A DNA stretch of 64,000 nucleotides from Arthrobacter sp. StoSoilB19 (GCF_019977275.1 NZ_AP024650.1:930001-994000); one strand, 5' to 3'; shown: positions 9,127 to 18,466, counted from the first letter of the stretch. The notes: a model not told the origin generated them from the sequence alone. Numbers and translations: made by a program.

Positions 9127-9441
9127 ATGGGTAGGCACGCAGGGCCCGCGCAGGAAAACCCGGCGCAGGCCAATATCCGGCTGGACGCGCGCGTGTCCGG
9201 CATGGTGCAGGCTGTGGGCTTCCGCTTCCGGACCATGGGCCAGGCTGAGGACCTTGGACTTTCCGGCGAAGTGAAGAACCTCGACGACGGTTCGGTTTCC
9301 GTGGTGGCCGAGGGGCCCGAGCCGAAGGTGCGCCAGCTCCTGGAGTGGCTCAAATCCGGCCGCACGCCGGGCCGGGTGGACAACGTGGAGGCATCGATGT
9401 CCGAAGCCTCCGGTCAATTCCGGGGCTTCCGGGCGCACTGA
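9127..9441 (+). CDS. acyP: Acylphosphatase
   Basis: 104 residues with ATG preceded by GAGGAGG at 6 nt. The acylphosphatase signature is clear: GMVQAVGFRFRT (phosphate-binding Arg) and GEVKNLDDGSVSVVAEG (catalytic Asn and following strand). The first 18 residues are a non-conserved extension. It hydrolyses acyl phosphates such as carbamoyl and acetyl phosphate in the cytoplasm. It is separated from the upstream gene by a 17-bp inverted repeat, so it may have its own control. Confidence 0.93.
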   Translation: MGRHAGPAQENPAQANIRLDARVSGMVQAVGFRFRTMGQAEDLGLSGEVKNLDDGSVSVVAEGPEPKVRQLLEWLKSGRTPGRVDNVEASMSEASGQFRGFRAH

Positions 9442-9495
9442 GCCGCTCCCGCGGCAGCGACGTTCCCGCGGCGCCGTCAGGGGGCCTGTCCCGCG

Positions 9496-12400
9496 CTAAT
9501 CCCGCGGACTAAGCCCGATGAAGGCCCCGAGTTCCTCCAGCCCCGCGGGCTTGTGCGGCATGTAGCTGGTGAGGTCGGGGGAACGGATGATGACCGCGCG
9601 CCACTGGCCGCGGGACACCGCCACGTTGATGCGGTTCCGGTTGAGCAGGAACTCCGCTCCCCGCGGAGCCTCTGACACGGCCGAGCATGCCATGGAGACC
9701 AGCACCACGGGAGCTTCCTGGCCCTGGAACTTGTCCACGGTGCCCACCCGGACATCGGGCAGTCCGGCCTCCGCCAGGTGCCTGCGGATCAGGTGGACCT
9801 GGGCGTTGTAGGCGGCCACCACCAGCAGGTCCTGCTGCCCGAGGGGGCGGGATTCGGTCTCCGGGCCGCAGGTCCATTTCAGGCCAAGGTGCCGGCGGGC
9901 CTGGCTTACCACTTCTGCAGCTTCTTCTTTTGACGCGGTGGCGTTGCCGGTGTGGTTGACGAACACCGTCTCCACCCCGGGCGCCAGGACCTCCAGTTCG
10001 CGAAGGGACGCGGCCGGAGCCGATGCCAGCCTTCCCTCGTAGCTGAGGTTCGACACTGCCCGGCACAGGTCCGGATGCATCCGCCAGGTATCGGCGAGGA
10101 AGTAGCCCAGGCTTACGGGAAGGGTGGCGTGGCCGGCCGCGAGCCAGCCAAGCGCGGACTGGTCCACTGGTTCCGGGTGCGCGCCCTGGGTGACTTGCGG
10201 GAGCTGCTGGGGATCGCCAAGCAGGAGCAGCCGCGTACCCGCGACGCTGACCGCCAGGGTGTTGGCCAGCGAGAACTGCCCGGCCTCGTCAATGACCAGG
10301 AGATCGAGGGACCCGGCGGGGACTTCCTTGCCGGTCATGGTCCAGGCGGTGCCGCCCACCAGGCATCCGCCCGGGGATGCCAGCAGGCGGGACACGTCGC
10401 CTTCTGAGGTGAGGTTCCAGGGGACAGGATGGGGTGCGGCCAGTTTCTTGCCCACCACCTGGGGGTCCACTCCGCCGGTTTCGATTGCCCGGCAGAGCAG
10501 GTTTTCCACCACGTTGTGGGACTGGGCAACCACCCCGACCTTCCAGCCCTCGGCCACCAGCCTGCCGATGACATGGGCACCAACGTAGGTTTTGCCTGTC
10601 CCTGGCGGACCCTGGACGGCCAGATAGGAGTGGTCCAGGTCCCGCAAAGATTCGGTGATGGCCGGCGCGTAATCGGCTGAACCATCGTCGCCATGCCGGA
10701 CGTCCGCCGGCCCTGGCAGCGAGTGGAACCGCGGCGGCAACTTGCGCAGGATGTCCAGGCCCGGTTGCGCGGGGAGGGACGGCACCGAAGCCCCGACAGC
10801 GCTGGCGATGTCCGCGATGGCTGCTTCAATGCTGGCGGTGGCCAGGGGCTGGTCCTCCGTGAGTGCCACCGGAAGGTGCGGATAGGCGCGAACTTTCCCG
10901 GTCTCCCGCTCGGCAATGGTCACGAAGTGTTCCGGGCTGTCCGGTGCCGGCTCCAGTTCGCTGATCCTGGTCCCGAAGGAGTAGGCCCTGGTCCCCGGGG
11001 CAGCGTCCGGGGCGGTCATGCCATCAGGTCCCGGGGCGTCGTACAGCCGGCACCAGTTGGAGTCGGCGCGGAAATCGGAGCCCTCCGTCATGGTGCCTCG
11101 GAGCTTCAGGACGCGGGTTTGCATCCGTTCCCGGGGCTTGGCCAACGCCCAGTCCGAGACGACTTCCGCTGACGATACAACGAACACGTTGCGTTGGTCG
11201 GACCAGTTTTCCAGCGGCGCCTCGACCCGGTCGAAGTGTTGCCACCAGAACTGCTTGCGCTCACGCCGGTGATATCCGGTGGCTGCCGCAACCATGGCGA
11301 TGGCACGCTCGTCGTCAGTCCACGGGCGGTTGTCCGGCAGGCCGGCAAGATACTCGCGGAGCCGACGTTCTTCGGCGGTTTCGTCCTGTGCATCCTGGCG
11401 TCCGTCGACTGCGGGATCTGTCGGGGGAGCAACGGTCAAAGCAGCCGCCGCAGGGGCGTCCCCTGACGCTTGGGCGTCCGCACGGGCCACGGAAGCGATT
11501 CGAAGCAACCAGTCACGCAGCCGAAGGGTGGAGAGGCAGTCGTACCGGTTGTAGTCGGAAATCGACGCCAGGATGGTGTCGGCCTCGTCCTGCCGCCCTT
11601 CATCGCGGGCGGCACAATAGGCGGCGTAGGCCACCACCGAAGCGCCGGCGTCCTTGACTTCCCCGGACCGGAGGTTGTCTCCCATGTACAGCGGTTCAAG
11701 CTTCTTGATGGAGTACGACGCCTCCGAGATCCGAAGGGAATGCCGCACCGTGGCGTACAGGTCCACCAGCAGCCCCTGCCGGAGCCAGTCATCCACCGTG
11801 TCCTCGCCCGCCTGGTGCGCAAGCGAAAGGTTCCGCAGCGCGGTCTTTTCGTACGGGGCGTAGTGGTAAACGTGCATGTCCGGGTACCGGGCACGCCGCT
11901 TTTCCACGTAGTCCAGGAAGTCCAGGAAGGCGCGGCGCTCCCCGGAACGGGAGTGCGCCCAGAACGGGCGGAAGACGGGATCGCCTTCCGCACCAGGCAC
12001 CGGGGCCTCGATGACGCCAAAGAGGTACTCAATGCCCCACGCGCCGGTGGCCGGGTCCTGCCACAGCGGATCGCCCTCGAAGTCGAAGAAGATGTCCCCG
12101 GCACTGGGGGCGGGCAGCGATCCGATGGTGTTGTCCGGAAGGACCGTGTAGGAGACCGTGTGCGGCTGGCCATCCTTGGTAAATGTCCTCGAGCCTGCGG
12201 GCTGGTCCAGGCCCAGCTGCATCCTCGCCTGGGCGCGGAGCCGGGCCACGGAGTTCCTGGCTTCGCCGGCCGGCATGGCTGCCAGTTCATCGATGCTGGT
12301 GATCTTCGCAGCATGAAGTTTCCGTCGCTGGACCACGGACATGCCCGCCACCATCAGCAGATCCCTGTGCAACTTCACCTGCTCGGCGCAGTAGTCGCAG

Positions 12401-13143
12401 CGCCCGCAATGCACGACGCCGGGCTGCTGCCACTGGACGGGACCATCGGCCGCCCGGTGGGTGGCTGTGAGTTGGCGGAAGCGCCGCCGTCGTTCACGGA
12501 AAACGGGCAGCAGGTCCGGCAGGGAATGGCTGCTCCGCAGCCAATCGTCGCCGACGCGGGTGCCGAGGACCAGCGTGACGGCGGGGGAGGGATCCAGCCC
12601 CATCCCGAGGAGCTGGTCGCCGTAGGCAGCCAGCTGCAGCAGGGCCCCCACCTTGGCGTGCCGGGCAAGTTTGGTGTCCCAGACCTCGTACCGGCCGGGG
12701 TTCCCGGTGCCTGCCGCCTCATTGACCAGGAAATCCGCGTAACCAAGGAACTCGCCGTCGAAGAAGGTGGCCTGGAACACGACGTCCGCCCCGGACCGCA
12801 GGGCAAGTTCGGTCTCTGCGTGTTTCGCCTGAAGCTCGCCCCGGAGGTTTTGGCCGCGGTCCAGTGAGTAGACGCCGGACCCGCGGCCCGCGTCCCATTG
12901 GCCGTACTTGGCCACCAGGCTGGCCAGCACGGTCTGTTCATGCCGGTCGCCCAGTTCGCCGGCGCGCTTCTGCATCTCATCGACCGGGAACTCTGCCTTG
13001 GGAGTACGCCCCAGCTTTTCGTCCAGGATTCGCAGCGTGCGGTACTCACACTCGGAAGCTGCCACAAGGTCGCTGGCGGAGAAGACCAGGTCCGGCGGCG
13101 CAGCGGATCCGGCATGATGACCGGCAGCGTCCAGCAGAAACAC
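9496..13143 (-). CDS. TM0106-type RecB-like nuclease fused to SF1 helicase
   Basis: 1215 residues from GTG 13143 with GGGGAGG just upstream. Domains in order: RecB/Cas4-like nuclease (about 20-270) with YEVWDTKLARHAK and a Cys cluster CGRCDYC; an RNase H-like exonuclease segment at about 347 (IFFDFEGDPLW); then an SF1 helicase with Walker A QGPPGTGKT near 844, Walker B LLVIDEAGQ near 946, LLLGDPQQLPQ, and a C-terminal VDKFQGQEAPVVLVSM. This architecture belongs to the TM0106 family and recalls Dna2-like enzymes. It probably acts in DNA repair or end processing; the partner and exact substrate are unknown. It is monocistronic on the minus strand. Confidence 0.9.
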   Translation of the reverse strand: MFLLDAAGHHAGSAAPPDLVFSASDLVAASECEYRTLRILDEKLGRTPKAEFPVDEMQKRAGELGDRHEQTVLASLVAKYGQWDAGRGSGVYSLDRGQNLRGELQAKHAETELALRSGADVVFQATFFDGEFLGYADFLVNEAAGTGNPGRYEVWDTKLARHAKVGALLQLAAYGDQLLGMGLDPSPAVTLVLGTRVGDDWLRSSHSLPDLLPVFRERRRRFRQLTATHRAADGPVQWQQPGVVHCGRCDYCAEQVKLHRDLLMVAGMSVVQRRKLHAAKITSIDELAAMPAGEARNSVARLRAQARMQLGLDQPAGSRTFTKDGQPHTVSYTVLPDNTIGSLPAPSAGDIFFDFEGDPLWQDPATGAWGIEYLFGVIEAPVPGAEGDPVFRPFWAHSRSGERRAFLDFLDYVEKRRARYPDMHVYHYAPYEKTALRNLSLAHQAGEDTVDDWLRQGLLVDLYATVRHSLRISEASYSIKKLEPLYMGDNLRSGEVKDAGASVVAYAAYCAARDEGRQDEADTILASISDYNRYDCLSTLRLRDWLLRIASVARADAQASGDAPAAAALTVAPPTDPAVDGRQDAQDETAEERRLREYLAGLPDNRPWTDDERAIAMVAAATGYHRRERKQFWWQHFDRVEAPLENWSDQRNVFVVSSAEVVSDWALAKPRERMQTRVLKLRGTMTEGSDFRADSNWCRLYDAPGPDGMTAPDAAPGTRAYSFGTRISELEPAPDSPEHFVTIAERETGKVRAYPHLPVALTEDQPLATASIEAAIADIASAVGASVPSLPAQPGLDILRKLPPRFHSLPGPADVRHGDDGSADYAPAITESLRDLDHSYLAVQGPPGTGKTYVGAHVIGRLVAEGWKVGVVAQSHNVVENLLCRAIETGGVDPQVVGKKLAAPHPVPWNLTSEGDVSRLLASPGGCLVGGTAWTMTGKEVPAGSLDLLVIDEAGQFSLANTLAVSVAGTRLLLLGDPQQLPQVTQGAHPEPVDQSALGWLAAGHATLPVSLGYFLADTWRMHPDLCRAVSNLSYEGRLASAPAASLRELEVLAPGVETVFVNHTGNATASKEEAAEVVSQARRHLGLKWTCGPETESRPLGQQDLLVVAAYNAQVHLIRRHLAEAGLPDVRVGTVDKFQGQEAPVVLVSMACSAVSEAPRGAEFLLNRNRINVAVSRGQWRAVIIRSPDLTSYMPHKPAGLEELGAFIGLSPRD

Positions 13144-13478
13144 GGGGCCTCCCCAACTGTTTGCGGGCCCGGAGACGGTTTCCCTGGCCTGGAATCAAAC
13201 CTAGCAAGAGGGACTGACAAACAGGCACCGTGGGTAATTGGTTAGCCCATTTGGGTGGTTGGAATTTCCGTGGACGCCGGAGTCCCGCAGCAGTACCCTT
13301 TCAGTGCGGGCAGCCGCCACAAGCGCCTGGCCGGGAGATGAAGAAGGCGCCCATCCAACTCCGGCGCCGCGTTTGGGTCTGCGATCTGGGGGCAACCAAC
13401 CGGCCCTATCGGCTGCTGCGGGCCTTGGCCGCCGCCGGCAGCTAACGGAAATCCCATATCCCAGAAACGGTTCCAGTC
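13144..13478. other. Intergenic stretch without a convincing gene
   Basis: This 335-nt gap separates the divergent nuclease-helicase gene and a small secreted-protein gene. Short frames exist on both strands but none has a family match, a good ribosome-binding site with matching start, or a hydrophobic leader. The only structure noticed is a CCCATTTGGG palindrome at 13246-13255. Promoters for both flanking genes must lie here. Confidence 0.5.
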
Positions 13479-13742
13479 ATGACTGTCCTTCTTCGCCGCG
13501 CTGCCATCTTCAGCCTCGCCGGGCTGTCCATCCTCGCTGGGAGCGCCGCTCCGGCCCAGGCAACCAACGACGCCGCCAGTTGCGTCGGAATTATTGTTTC
13601 CACCCAGGCGCAGGCAGGGGAGCTTGACGTGAACTACTTCAAGGACCTGGCTGATGACGAAGACGCACCCAATTTCGGGCAATTCGTCCAAGGCGGTGCG
13701 CACTTGCACTACGGCTCGATGGAGGCATGCCTTCCTGATTAG
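13479..13742 (+). CDS. Small secreted hypothetical protein
   Basis: 87 residues. The N-terminus is a clear signal peptide (MTVLLRRAAIFSLAGLSIL, then AAPAQA with a likely cut after QA). The mature part is about 58 acidic residues with two cysteines (ASCVGII and MEACLPD) that could form one disulfide. I do not recognise the family. There is no good Shine-Dalgarno sequence. A 9-bp hairpin follows the stop. Confidence 0.6.
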   Translation: MTVLLRRAAIFSLAGLSILAGSAAPAQATNDAASCVGIIVSTQAQAGELDVNYFKDLADDEDAPNFGQFVQGGAHLHYGSMEACLPD

Positions 13743-13775
13743 CTCCTGATCAGCCAGCCTGACCAGGGCGCGCGC

Positions 13776-13797
13776 GACGGCGGGACTTCCCGCCGTC
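13776..13797. terminator. Hairpin between convergent genes
   Basis: Perfect 9-bp stem GACGGCGGG / CCCGCCGTC with a 4-nt loop (ACTT). No T run follows. It lies between the small secreted-protein gene (+) and the GntR gene (-), where a shared terminator is expected. Confidence 0.6.
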
Positions 13798-13820
13798 GTC
13801 GGCCGCACACCTTGGGTGAC

Positions 13821-14546
13821 TTAAGTCAGGCGGGCAACGCTCCGCCGTGAAGGACGCCGGGCAGCCGCGTCGGAGAACAGCTCCGGGGTGGATTCCTGGA
13901 TGCGCTGGACGTCCTCGAAGACGGCGCGAAGGTGAAGGCGCAGGCGGCTGTCCGCGTTGGAGAGGTCGTTGGCTTCCAGTGCGTCCACCACGGCCGTGTG
14001 CTGCTCGATCAAGGTGGAAACGGGCCGGGTGTCCAGCAGGCTCATCCGGCGCGCCCGGTCCAGGTGTGCCTTGGCGGAGTTGACCGCACTCCAGGCGGAT
14101 TCGTGTCCGGCCAGGCGCAGGAGTTCCCGGTGGAAATCCTCGTCCAGCCGGAAGAATTCCTCCACGTCGCCGCTGGCGTCAGCATCCGACTGCGCCTTGA
14201 GAATACCCCGCAGGACGCCGATGCCTTCCGCGTCCACGGCGAGATCCCGGAGCGACGCGCACTCGATGGCTTCGCGGATGAACTGCGCTTCGGAGACCCG
14301 CGCCAGGTCCACCAGCGAGACGAACGAGCCGATCTGGGGAAAGACCTGCACCAGTCCTTCCTCGCGGAGCAGGATGAGGCTCTCGCGTACCGGCGTGCGG
14401 CTGACGCCCAGCTCCTGCGCCAGCTCGTTCTCGGATAGGGGCTCGCCCGGCGGGAGTTGCAGCGAGATGATCCTGCTGCGGAGCGTCTCGAGGGTTTGGT
14501 CGCGCACCGAAAGCCGGGGGGAAGCACCTCTTTTGTCCGTTGCCAT
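13821..14546 (-). CDS. GntR/FadR-type transcriptional regulator of the adjacent hexonate operon
   Basis: 241 residues. N-terminal winged helix (about 15-80) with the GntR signature PLSENELAQELGVSRTPVRE, followed by an all-helical FCD ligand domain with EDFHRELLRLAGHESAW and a C-terminal His (RLRLHLRAVF) that would complete the metal or ligand site. It is divergent from the MFS-led operon for mannonate/idonate metabolism and probably represses it until a sugar-acid effector binds. A TAGACT element 6 nt before the ATG suggests a leaderless mRNA. Confidence 0.9.
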   Translation of the reverse strand: MATDKRGASPRLSVRDQTLETLRSRIISLQLPPGEPLSENELAQELGVSRTPVRESLILLREEGLVQVFPQIGSFVSLVDLARVSEAQFIREAIECASLRDLAVDAEGIGVLRGILKAQSDADASGDVEEFFRLDEDFHRELLRLAGHESAWSAVNSAKAHLDRARRMSLLDTRPVSTLIEQHTAVVDALEANDLSNADSRLRLHLRAVFEDVQRIQESTPELFSDAAARRPSRRSVARLT

Positions 14547-14552
14547 GCCATT

Positions 14553-14598
14553 AGTCTAGCCCGTTGACACACTAGAATGGTAGTGCTTGTATGGTAGT
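14553..14598. promoter_or_regulatory. Divergent promoters and direct-repeat operator of the hexonate operon
   Basis: On the minus strand TAGACT (14558-14553) drives the GntR gene. On the plus strand TTGACA (14564-14569) is followed after 17 nt by TTGTAT (14587-14592). Two exact copies of ATGGTAGT (14577-14584 and 14591-14598) flank and overlap that -10, a sensible place for the GntR protein to repress. Confidence 0.55.
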
Positions 14599-14731
14599 AG
14601 AAATCGAAGTGCTGCCGGTTCACTGATGCCCATCCGAGGGGCCCGGCCGGGCAGTCCACAGCTTTCCGCTGTTCAATCCCCTTCAACGTTTTTCCTCCCC
14701 CTAGACAGCATCACCTGCAAAGGAGCAACTG

Positions 14732-16129
14732 ATGACCGAAAGCATTGCACCGCCTACCAGCAGCAAGGTTGAAGCCCGGAACACCCGCGACCTCGCAAAG
14801 GTGGCCGTCTCCGGCTGGCTTGGCACGGCCATGGAATTCATGGACTTCCAGCTGTACTCCCTGGCAGCCGCCATCGTCTTCAACAAGATCTTCTTCCCGG
14901 ACGTCAGCCCCGTCATCGGCCTGATCGCCGCGATGGCCACCTACGGCGTGGGGTACGTTGCCCGCCTCTTCGGTGCCGTCTACTTCGGCCGCATGGGCGA
15001 CCGCATCGGCCGCAAGAAGGTCCTGTACATCACCATCGCCCTGATGGGTGCCTCCACCACCCTGATCGGCGTACTTCCCACCTACGCCATGGTGGGCATC
15101 TGGGCACCCATCCTCCTGGTGGCCCTGCGCCTCATCCAGGGTTTCGGGGCCGGCGCGGAAATCGCGGGTGCCACGGTGATGCTGGCGGAGTTCGCTTCGG
15201 CTCGCCGACGCGGCATCATCTCTTCCCTGGTCTGCCTGGGCACCAACTCCGGAACCCTGGGCGCCTCGGCATTGTGGGCCATCCTGGTCAGTTCCCTTTC
15301 GCAGGAGGACCTGCTGAGCTGGGGCTGGCGCGTCCCGTTCCTTGCCAGCTTCGTGATCATGCTGTTCGCCGTCTGGATCCGCCGCTCCATCAAGGAAAGC
15401 CCGGTCTTCGAACAGCGTGCCGACGTGGTTGACGGCGTGGCACTCACCAAGGACAAGATCAAGAGCGCAGCCGCAAAGGCCCCCGAACTCGCGGGAACCA
15501 GCACCATCGAAGCTGCCCTGCACCAGAAGAAGGGCAAGGCGTTCCTGATCGCACTGGGCCTGCGCTTTGGCCAGGCCGGCAACTCCGGACTGGTGCAGAC
15601 CTTCCTGGTGGGCTACCTGGCCACCGTCCTGATGACGGACAAGAGCGTGGGCACCAACGCGATCATGTACGGCTCGATCCTCGGCTTCGTCACCATCCCC
15701 TTGATTGGCCTCCTTGGTGACCGCTTCGGCCGCCGCCCCCTGTACCTGGTGCTCAGCGCCCTCACTGCCCTCTACGCCATCCCGATGATGCTCATGATCA
15801 CCAGCGGCAATTCGGCGCTTATCACCATCGCCATGGTCATCGGCCTGAACCTGGGCGTGCTGAGCCTCTTCGCCATGGAAAGCGTCACCATGGCCGAGTT
15901 CTTCGGTGCCCGCACCCGCTTCACGCAACTGGCGCTCGCCAAGGAGATCGGCGGCATCCTGGCCACAGCCATCGGCCCGCTGCTGGCGGCAACGCTTACC
16001 GCAGTCACCGGACACTGGTGGCCGCTCGCCGCCATGGTCATCGGCTACTCGCTGATCACCCTGGTCTCCGCAGCTGTTGGCCCCGAGGTCCGCGGCCGGG
16101 ACATGGTCCGCCTGGAGGACGCAGTATGA
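14732..16129 (+). CDS. MFS metabolite:proton symporter, probable sugar-acid importer
   Basis: 465 residues with about 12 transmembrane segments. The loop GRMGDRIGRKKVL after TM2-3 and the second copy GLLGDRFGRRPLY are MFS signatures, and the N-terminal WLGTAMEFMDFQLYSL matches the metabolite:H+ symporter (ShiA/ProP-like) branch. AAAGGAG precedes the ATG. It is the first gene of an operon for mannonate/idonate-type acids, so import of a hexonate or hexuronate is likely; substrate is inferred from context only. Its stop overlaps the next start (ATGA). Confidence 0.85.
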   Translation: MTESIAPPTSSKVEARNTRDLAKVAVSGWLGTAMEFMDFQLYSLAAAIVFNKIFFPDVSPVIGLIAAMATYGVGYVARLFGAVYFGRMGDRIGRKKVLYITIALMGASTTLIGVLPTYAMVGIWAPILLVALRLIQGFGAGAEIAGATVMLAEFASARRRGIISSLVCLGTNSGTLGASALWAILVSSLSQEDLLSWGWRVPFLASFVIMLFAVWIRRSIKESPVFEQRADVVDGVALTKDKIKSAAAKAPELAGTSTIEAALHQKKGKAFLIALGLRFGQAGNSGLVQTFLVGYLATVLMTDKSVGTNAIMYGSILGFVTIPLIGLLGDRFGRRPLYLVLSALTALYAIPMMLMITSGNSALITIAMVIGLNLGVLSLFAMESVTMAEFFGARTRFTQLALAKEIGGILATAIGPLLAATLTAVTGHWWPLAAMVIGYSLITLVSAAVGPEVRGRDMVRLEDAV

Positions 16130-17154
16130 AGGCAGTCGTCGTCCACGGTGCCAACGACCTCCGCATCGGTGACCGGCCCGAGCCCGTCGCCGGGCCGGGA
16201 GAGGTAGTGCTCGACGTCGAATGGGGCGGCATTTGCGGCAGCGACCTTTCGTACTGGCGCCACGGAGCGTCGGGTACCGCGGCGCTGAAGTCACCGCTCG
16301 TCCTGGGGCACGAGGTGGCGGGCCGGATCGCCAAGCTGGGCGCCGGCGTCGAACATCTCGAAGTGGGCCAGCCCGTCACGGTGCATCCGGCCGAACTGGT
16401 GGGGGACGGCGCGCTGCCGGAGCGGCTCCGGGGCCGGACCAACCTCTACCCGCAGATCAGGTACTTCGGTTCGGCGGCGTTCGACCCCCACACCGACGGT
16501 GGGTTCAGCGAACGGAAACTCGCCAAGGCATTCCAGGTCCGGCCGCTTCCGGACGGGGTGGACACCCTCCGCGGGGCACTGGCGGAGCCGCTCGCCGTCG
16601 CCATGCATGCCGTCAGCCGCGCCGGCAGCCTTCGAGGCCGCGACGTGCTGGTCAACGGTGCCGGTCCCATCGGGTCGCTGGTCACGGCGGCCGCCAAGTA
16701 CGCCGGAGCCCGGACCGTAATTGCCACCGACATCAGCGACGCGTCCCTGCGGATTGCCAAGGCCATGGGCGCAGACGAGGTACTGAACGTCTCGGACACT
16801 GCGCTCCCCACGGACATGGAGTTCGTCTTCGAGGCCACCGGGATCCCTGCCGTTTTGGGCGGAGTCCTGCGCGCCACGGCCCGCGGCGGCACCGTCGTCC
16901 AGGTGGGCAACCTGCCCGGCACCCCTGCGGCCTCCGCGCTGGGGGACCTGGTTACACGTGAAATCACCTGGATCGGGTCCTACAGGTTCGTGGATGAAAT
17001 CACCGATGCCTTGCAGGCCATGAAGGACGGCCTGGACGTCTCGCCCATCATCACCCACAAGTTCGCCATCGAGGACGCGGCGCAAGCCATGCAAACCGCC
17101 GCGGACCCCGCGGCCGGCAGCAGCAAGGTCATGCTCCGCCTCAGCTCGGACTGA
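16126..17154 (+). CDS. Zinc-dependent L-idonate/L-gulonate 5-dehydrogenase-like enzyme
   Basis: 342 residues, the length of IdnD. Start ATG 16126 overlaps the MFS stop by 4 nt. MDR zinc-dehydrogenase features: GICGSDLSYW (catalytic Zn Cys), LVLGHEVAGRI (Zn His/Glu) and the NAD(P)-loop LVNGAGPIGSLV. The structural-zinc cysteine cluster is absent, as in IdnD. Oxidation at C5 of L-idonate gives 5-ketogluconate, and of L-gulonate gives D-fructuronate. Because the operon also holds a fructuronate reductase and mannonate dehydratase, L-gulonate is attractive, but substrate cannot be fixed from sequence. Confidence 0.8.
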   Translation: MKAVVVHGANDLRIGDRPEPVAGPGEVVLDVEWGGICGSDLSYWRHGASGTAALKSPLVLGHEVAGRIAKLGAGVEHLEVGQPVTVHPAELVGDGALPERLRGRTNLYPQIRYFGSAAFDPHTDGGFSERKLAKAFQVRPLPDGVDTLRGALAEPLAVAMHAVSRAGSLRGRDVLVNGAGPIGSLVTAAAKYAGARTVIATDISDASLRIAKAMGADEVLNVSDTALPTDMEFVFEATGIPAVLGGVLRATARGGTVVQVGNLPGTPAASALGDLVTREITWIGSYRFVDEITDALQAMKDGLDVSPIITHKFAIEDAAQAMQTAADPAAGSSKVMLRLSSD

Positions 17155-17174
17155 CACCCACCCCACCGAAACAG

Positions 17175-17216
17175 CGGTAAGTGCCCGTTCTGAACTCTCA
17201 CAACGGGCACTTACCG
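17175..17216 (+). repeat. 15-bp stem-loop inside the hexonate operon
   Basis: Perfect arms CGGTAAGTGCCCGTT (17175-17189) and AACGGGCACTTACCG (17202-17216) with a 12-nt loop lie in the 100-nt gap between the dehydrogenase and manD. No T run follows. It may be a partial terminator or mRNA-stability element that sets the ratio of upstream to downstream genes, or a dispersed intergenic palindrome. Confidence 0.75.
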
Positions 17217-17254
17217 TCAACGAACATTGCATACCACCATGAGAAGGACTCCCA

Positions 17255-18466
17255 GTGAAGATCACCGACGCACGGGTTGTGGTTTCGTCGCCCGGACGGA
17301 ACTACGTCACGCTCGTAATTGAAACCGAGGACGGCATCACCGGCATCGGCGACGCCACTTTGAACGGTCGCGAGCTGGCTGTAGCCTCCTATCTCTCCGA
17401 GCACCTCTGCCCGTTGCTCATCGGCCGCGATGCCCGCCGCATCGAGGATGCCTGGCAGTACTTCTACAAGGGCGCCTACTGGCGCCGCGGCCCGGTGACC
17501 ATGACGGCCATCGCAGCCATCGACGTCGCACTCTGGGACATCAAGGGCAAGGCGGCCGGCATGCCGGTCTATGAACTCCTGGGCGGCGCGGCCCGCGAGG
17601 GCGTGATGGTCTACGGACACGCCAGCGGCACCACCCTTGAGGACCTCAGCGCAGACTTCCAGCATCACCTGGACCTTGGCTACAAGGCCATCCGCGCCCA
17701 GGCAGCCGTGCCCGGCCTGGACAAGACCTACGGGATCGCCCCCGTGGACGGCAGACTCTACGAGCCGGCCAGCGGCAACGTGCCCCAGGAAGACGCCTGG
17801 GAGACCACCGCCTACCTGGACTTCGCACCGAAAATGATGGCCCACGTCCGAGGGGAGTTCGGCTACGGCGTCCACGTCCTGCACGATGTCCATCACCGGC
17901 TCACGCCCATCGAAGCAGGCCGGCTTGGCGCCTCCCTTGAGCAGTACCGGCCGTTTTGGATCGAGGACCCGACGCCGGCCGAAGACCAGTCGGCATTCCG
18001 CCTGATCCGCCAGCACACCACCACCCCCGTCGCCGTGGGTGAGGTGTTCAACTCGATCTGGGACTGCCAGCAGCTCATCACCGAACGCCTGATCGACTAC
18101 ATCCGCACCTCCGTCTCGCACGCCGGCGGCATCACGCACCTGCGCCGCATCTTCTCCCTCGCAGACCTCTACGGCGTGCGCTCGGGCTCGCACGGCGCAG
18201 GTGATCTGTCGCCGGCCTCGTTCGCAGCCGCACTGCACGTTGACATGAGCATCCCCAACTTCGGCATCCAGGAATACATGGGCCACCGCGACCCCGCCGG
18301 GGAAGTCTTCACCACCTCCTACACCTTCAGCGACGGCTACATGCACCCCGGGGACGCTCCCGGCATCGGCGTAGAGTTCAATGAGGAAGCCGCCGTACGC
18401 TTCCCCTTCGACCCCAAGTACCTGCCGGTGAACCGGCGCCTGGACGGATCGGTGCACGACTGGTGA
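17255..18466 (+). CDS. manD: D-mannonate dehydratase of the enolase superfamily
   Basis: 403 residues, matching ManD length. Enolase-superfamily residues fall at ManD positions: HDVHH near 210-214 (metal Asp and catalytic His), WIEDPTP near 235 (Glu ligand), VGEVFN near 262 (Glu ligand) and [10 protein letters not shown] with His near 312. YGHASG is also typical. Residue 314 is Ala, the state found in high-activity ManDs rather than Pro of low-activity members. It converts D-mannonate to 2-keto-3-deoxygluconate. It precedes the KDG kinase gene with a 4-nt GTGA overlap. Confidence 0.92.
   Translation: MKITDARVVVSSPGRNYVTLVIETEDGITGIGDATLNGRELAVASYLSEHLCPLLIGRDARRIEDAWQYFYKGAYWRRGPVTMTAIAAIDVALWDIKGKAAGMPVYELLGGAAREGVMVYGHASGTTLEDLSADFQHHLDLGYKAIRAQAAVPGLDKTYGIAPVDGRLYEPASGNVPQEDAWETTAYLDFAPKMMAHVRGEFGYGVHVLHDVHHRLTPIEAGRLGASLEQYRPFWIEDPTPAEDQSAFRLIRQHTTTPVAVGEVFNSIWDCQQLITERLIDYIRTSVSHAGGITHLRRIFSLADLYGVRSGSHGAGDLSPASFAAALHVDMSIPNFGIQEYMGHRDPAGEVFTTSYTFSDGYMHPGDAPGIGVEFNEEAAVRFPFDPKYLPVNRRLDGSVHDW

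Noticed and set aside
7987..9438. 483-residue minus-strand open frame
   Set aside because: It runs antisense through the winged-helix/X25 gene and acylphosphatase, both with clear family motifs; its Gly/Arg/His-rich translation has no domain.
13144..13478. Small frames on both strands in the gap
   Set aside because: None has a ribosome-binding site, signal peptide or recognisable motif.
14711..16294. 527-residue minus-strand open frame
   Set aside because: Antisense to the MFS transporter and the beginning of the dehydrogenase; His/Gln/Asp-rich translation without domains.
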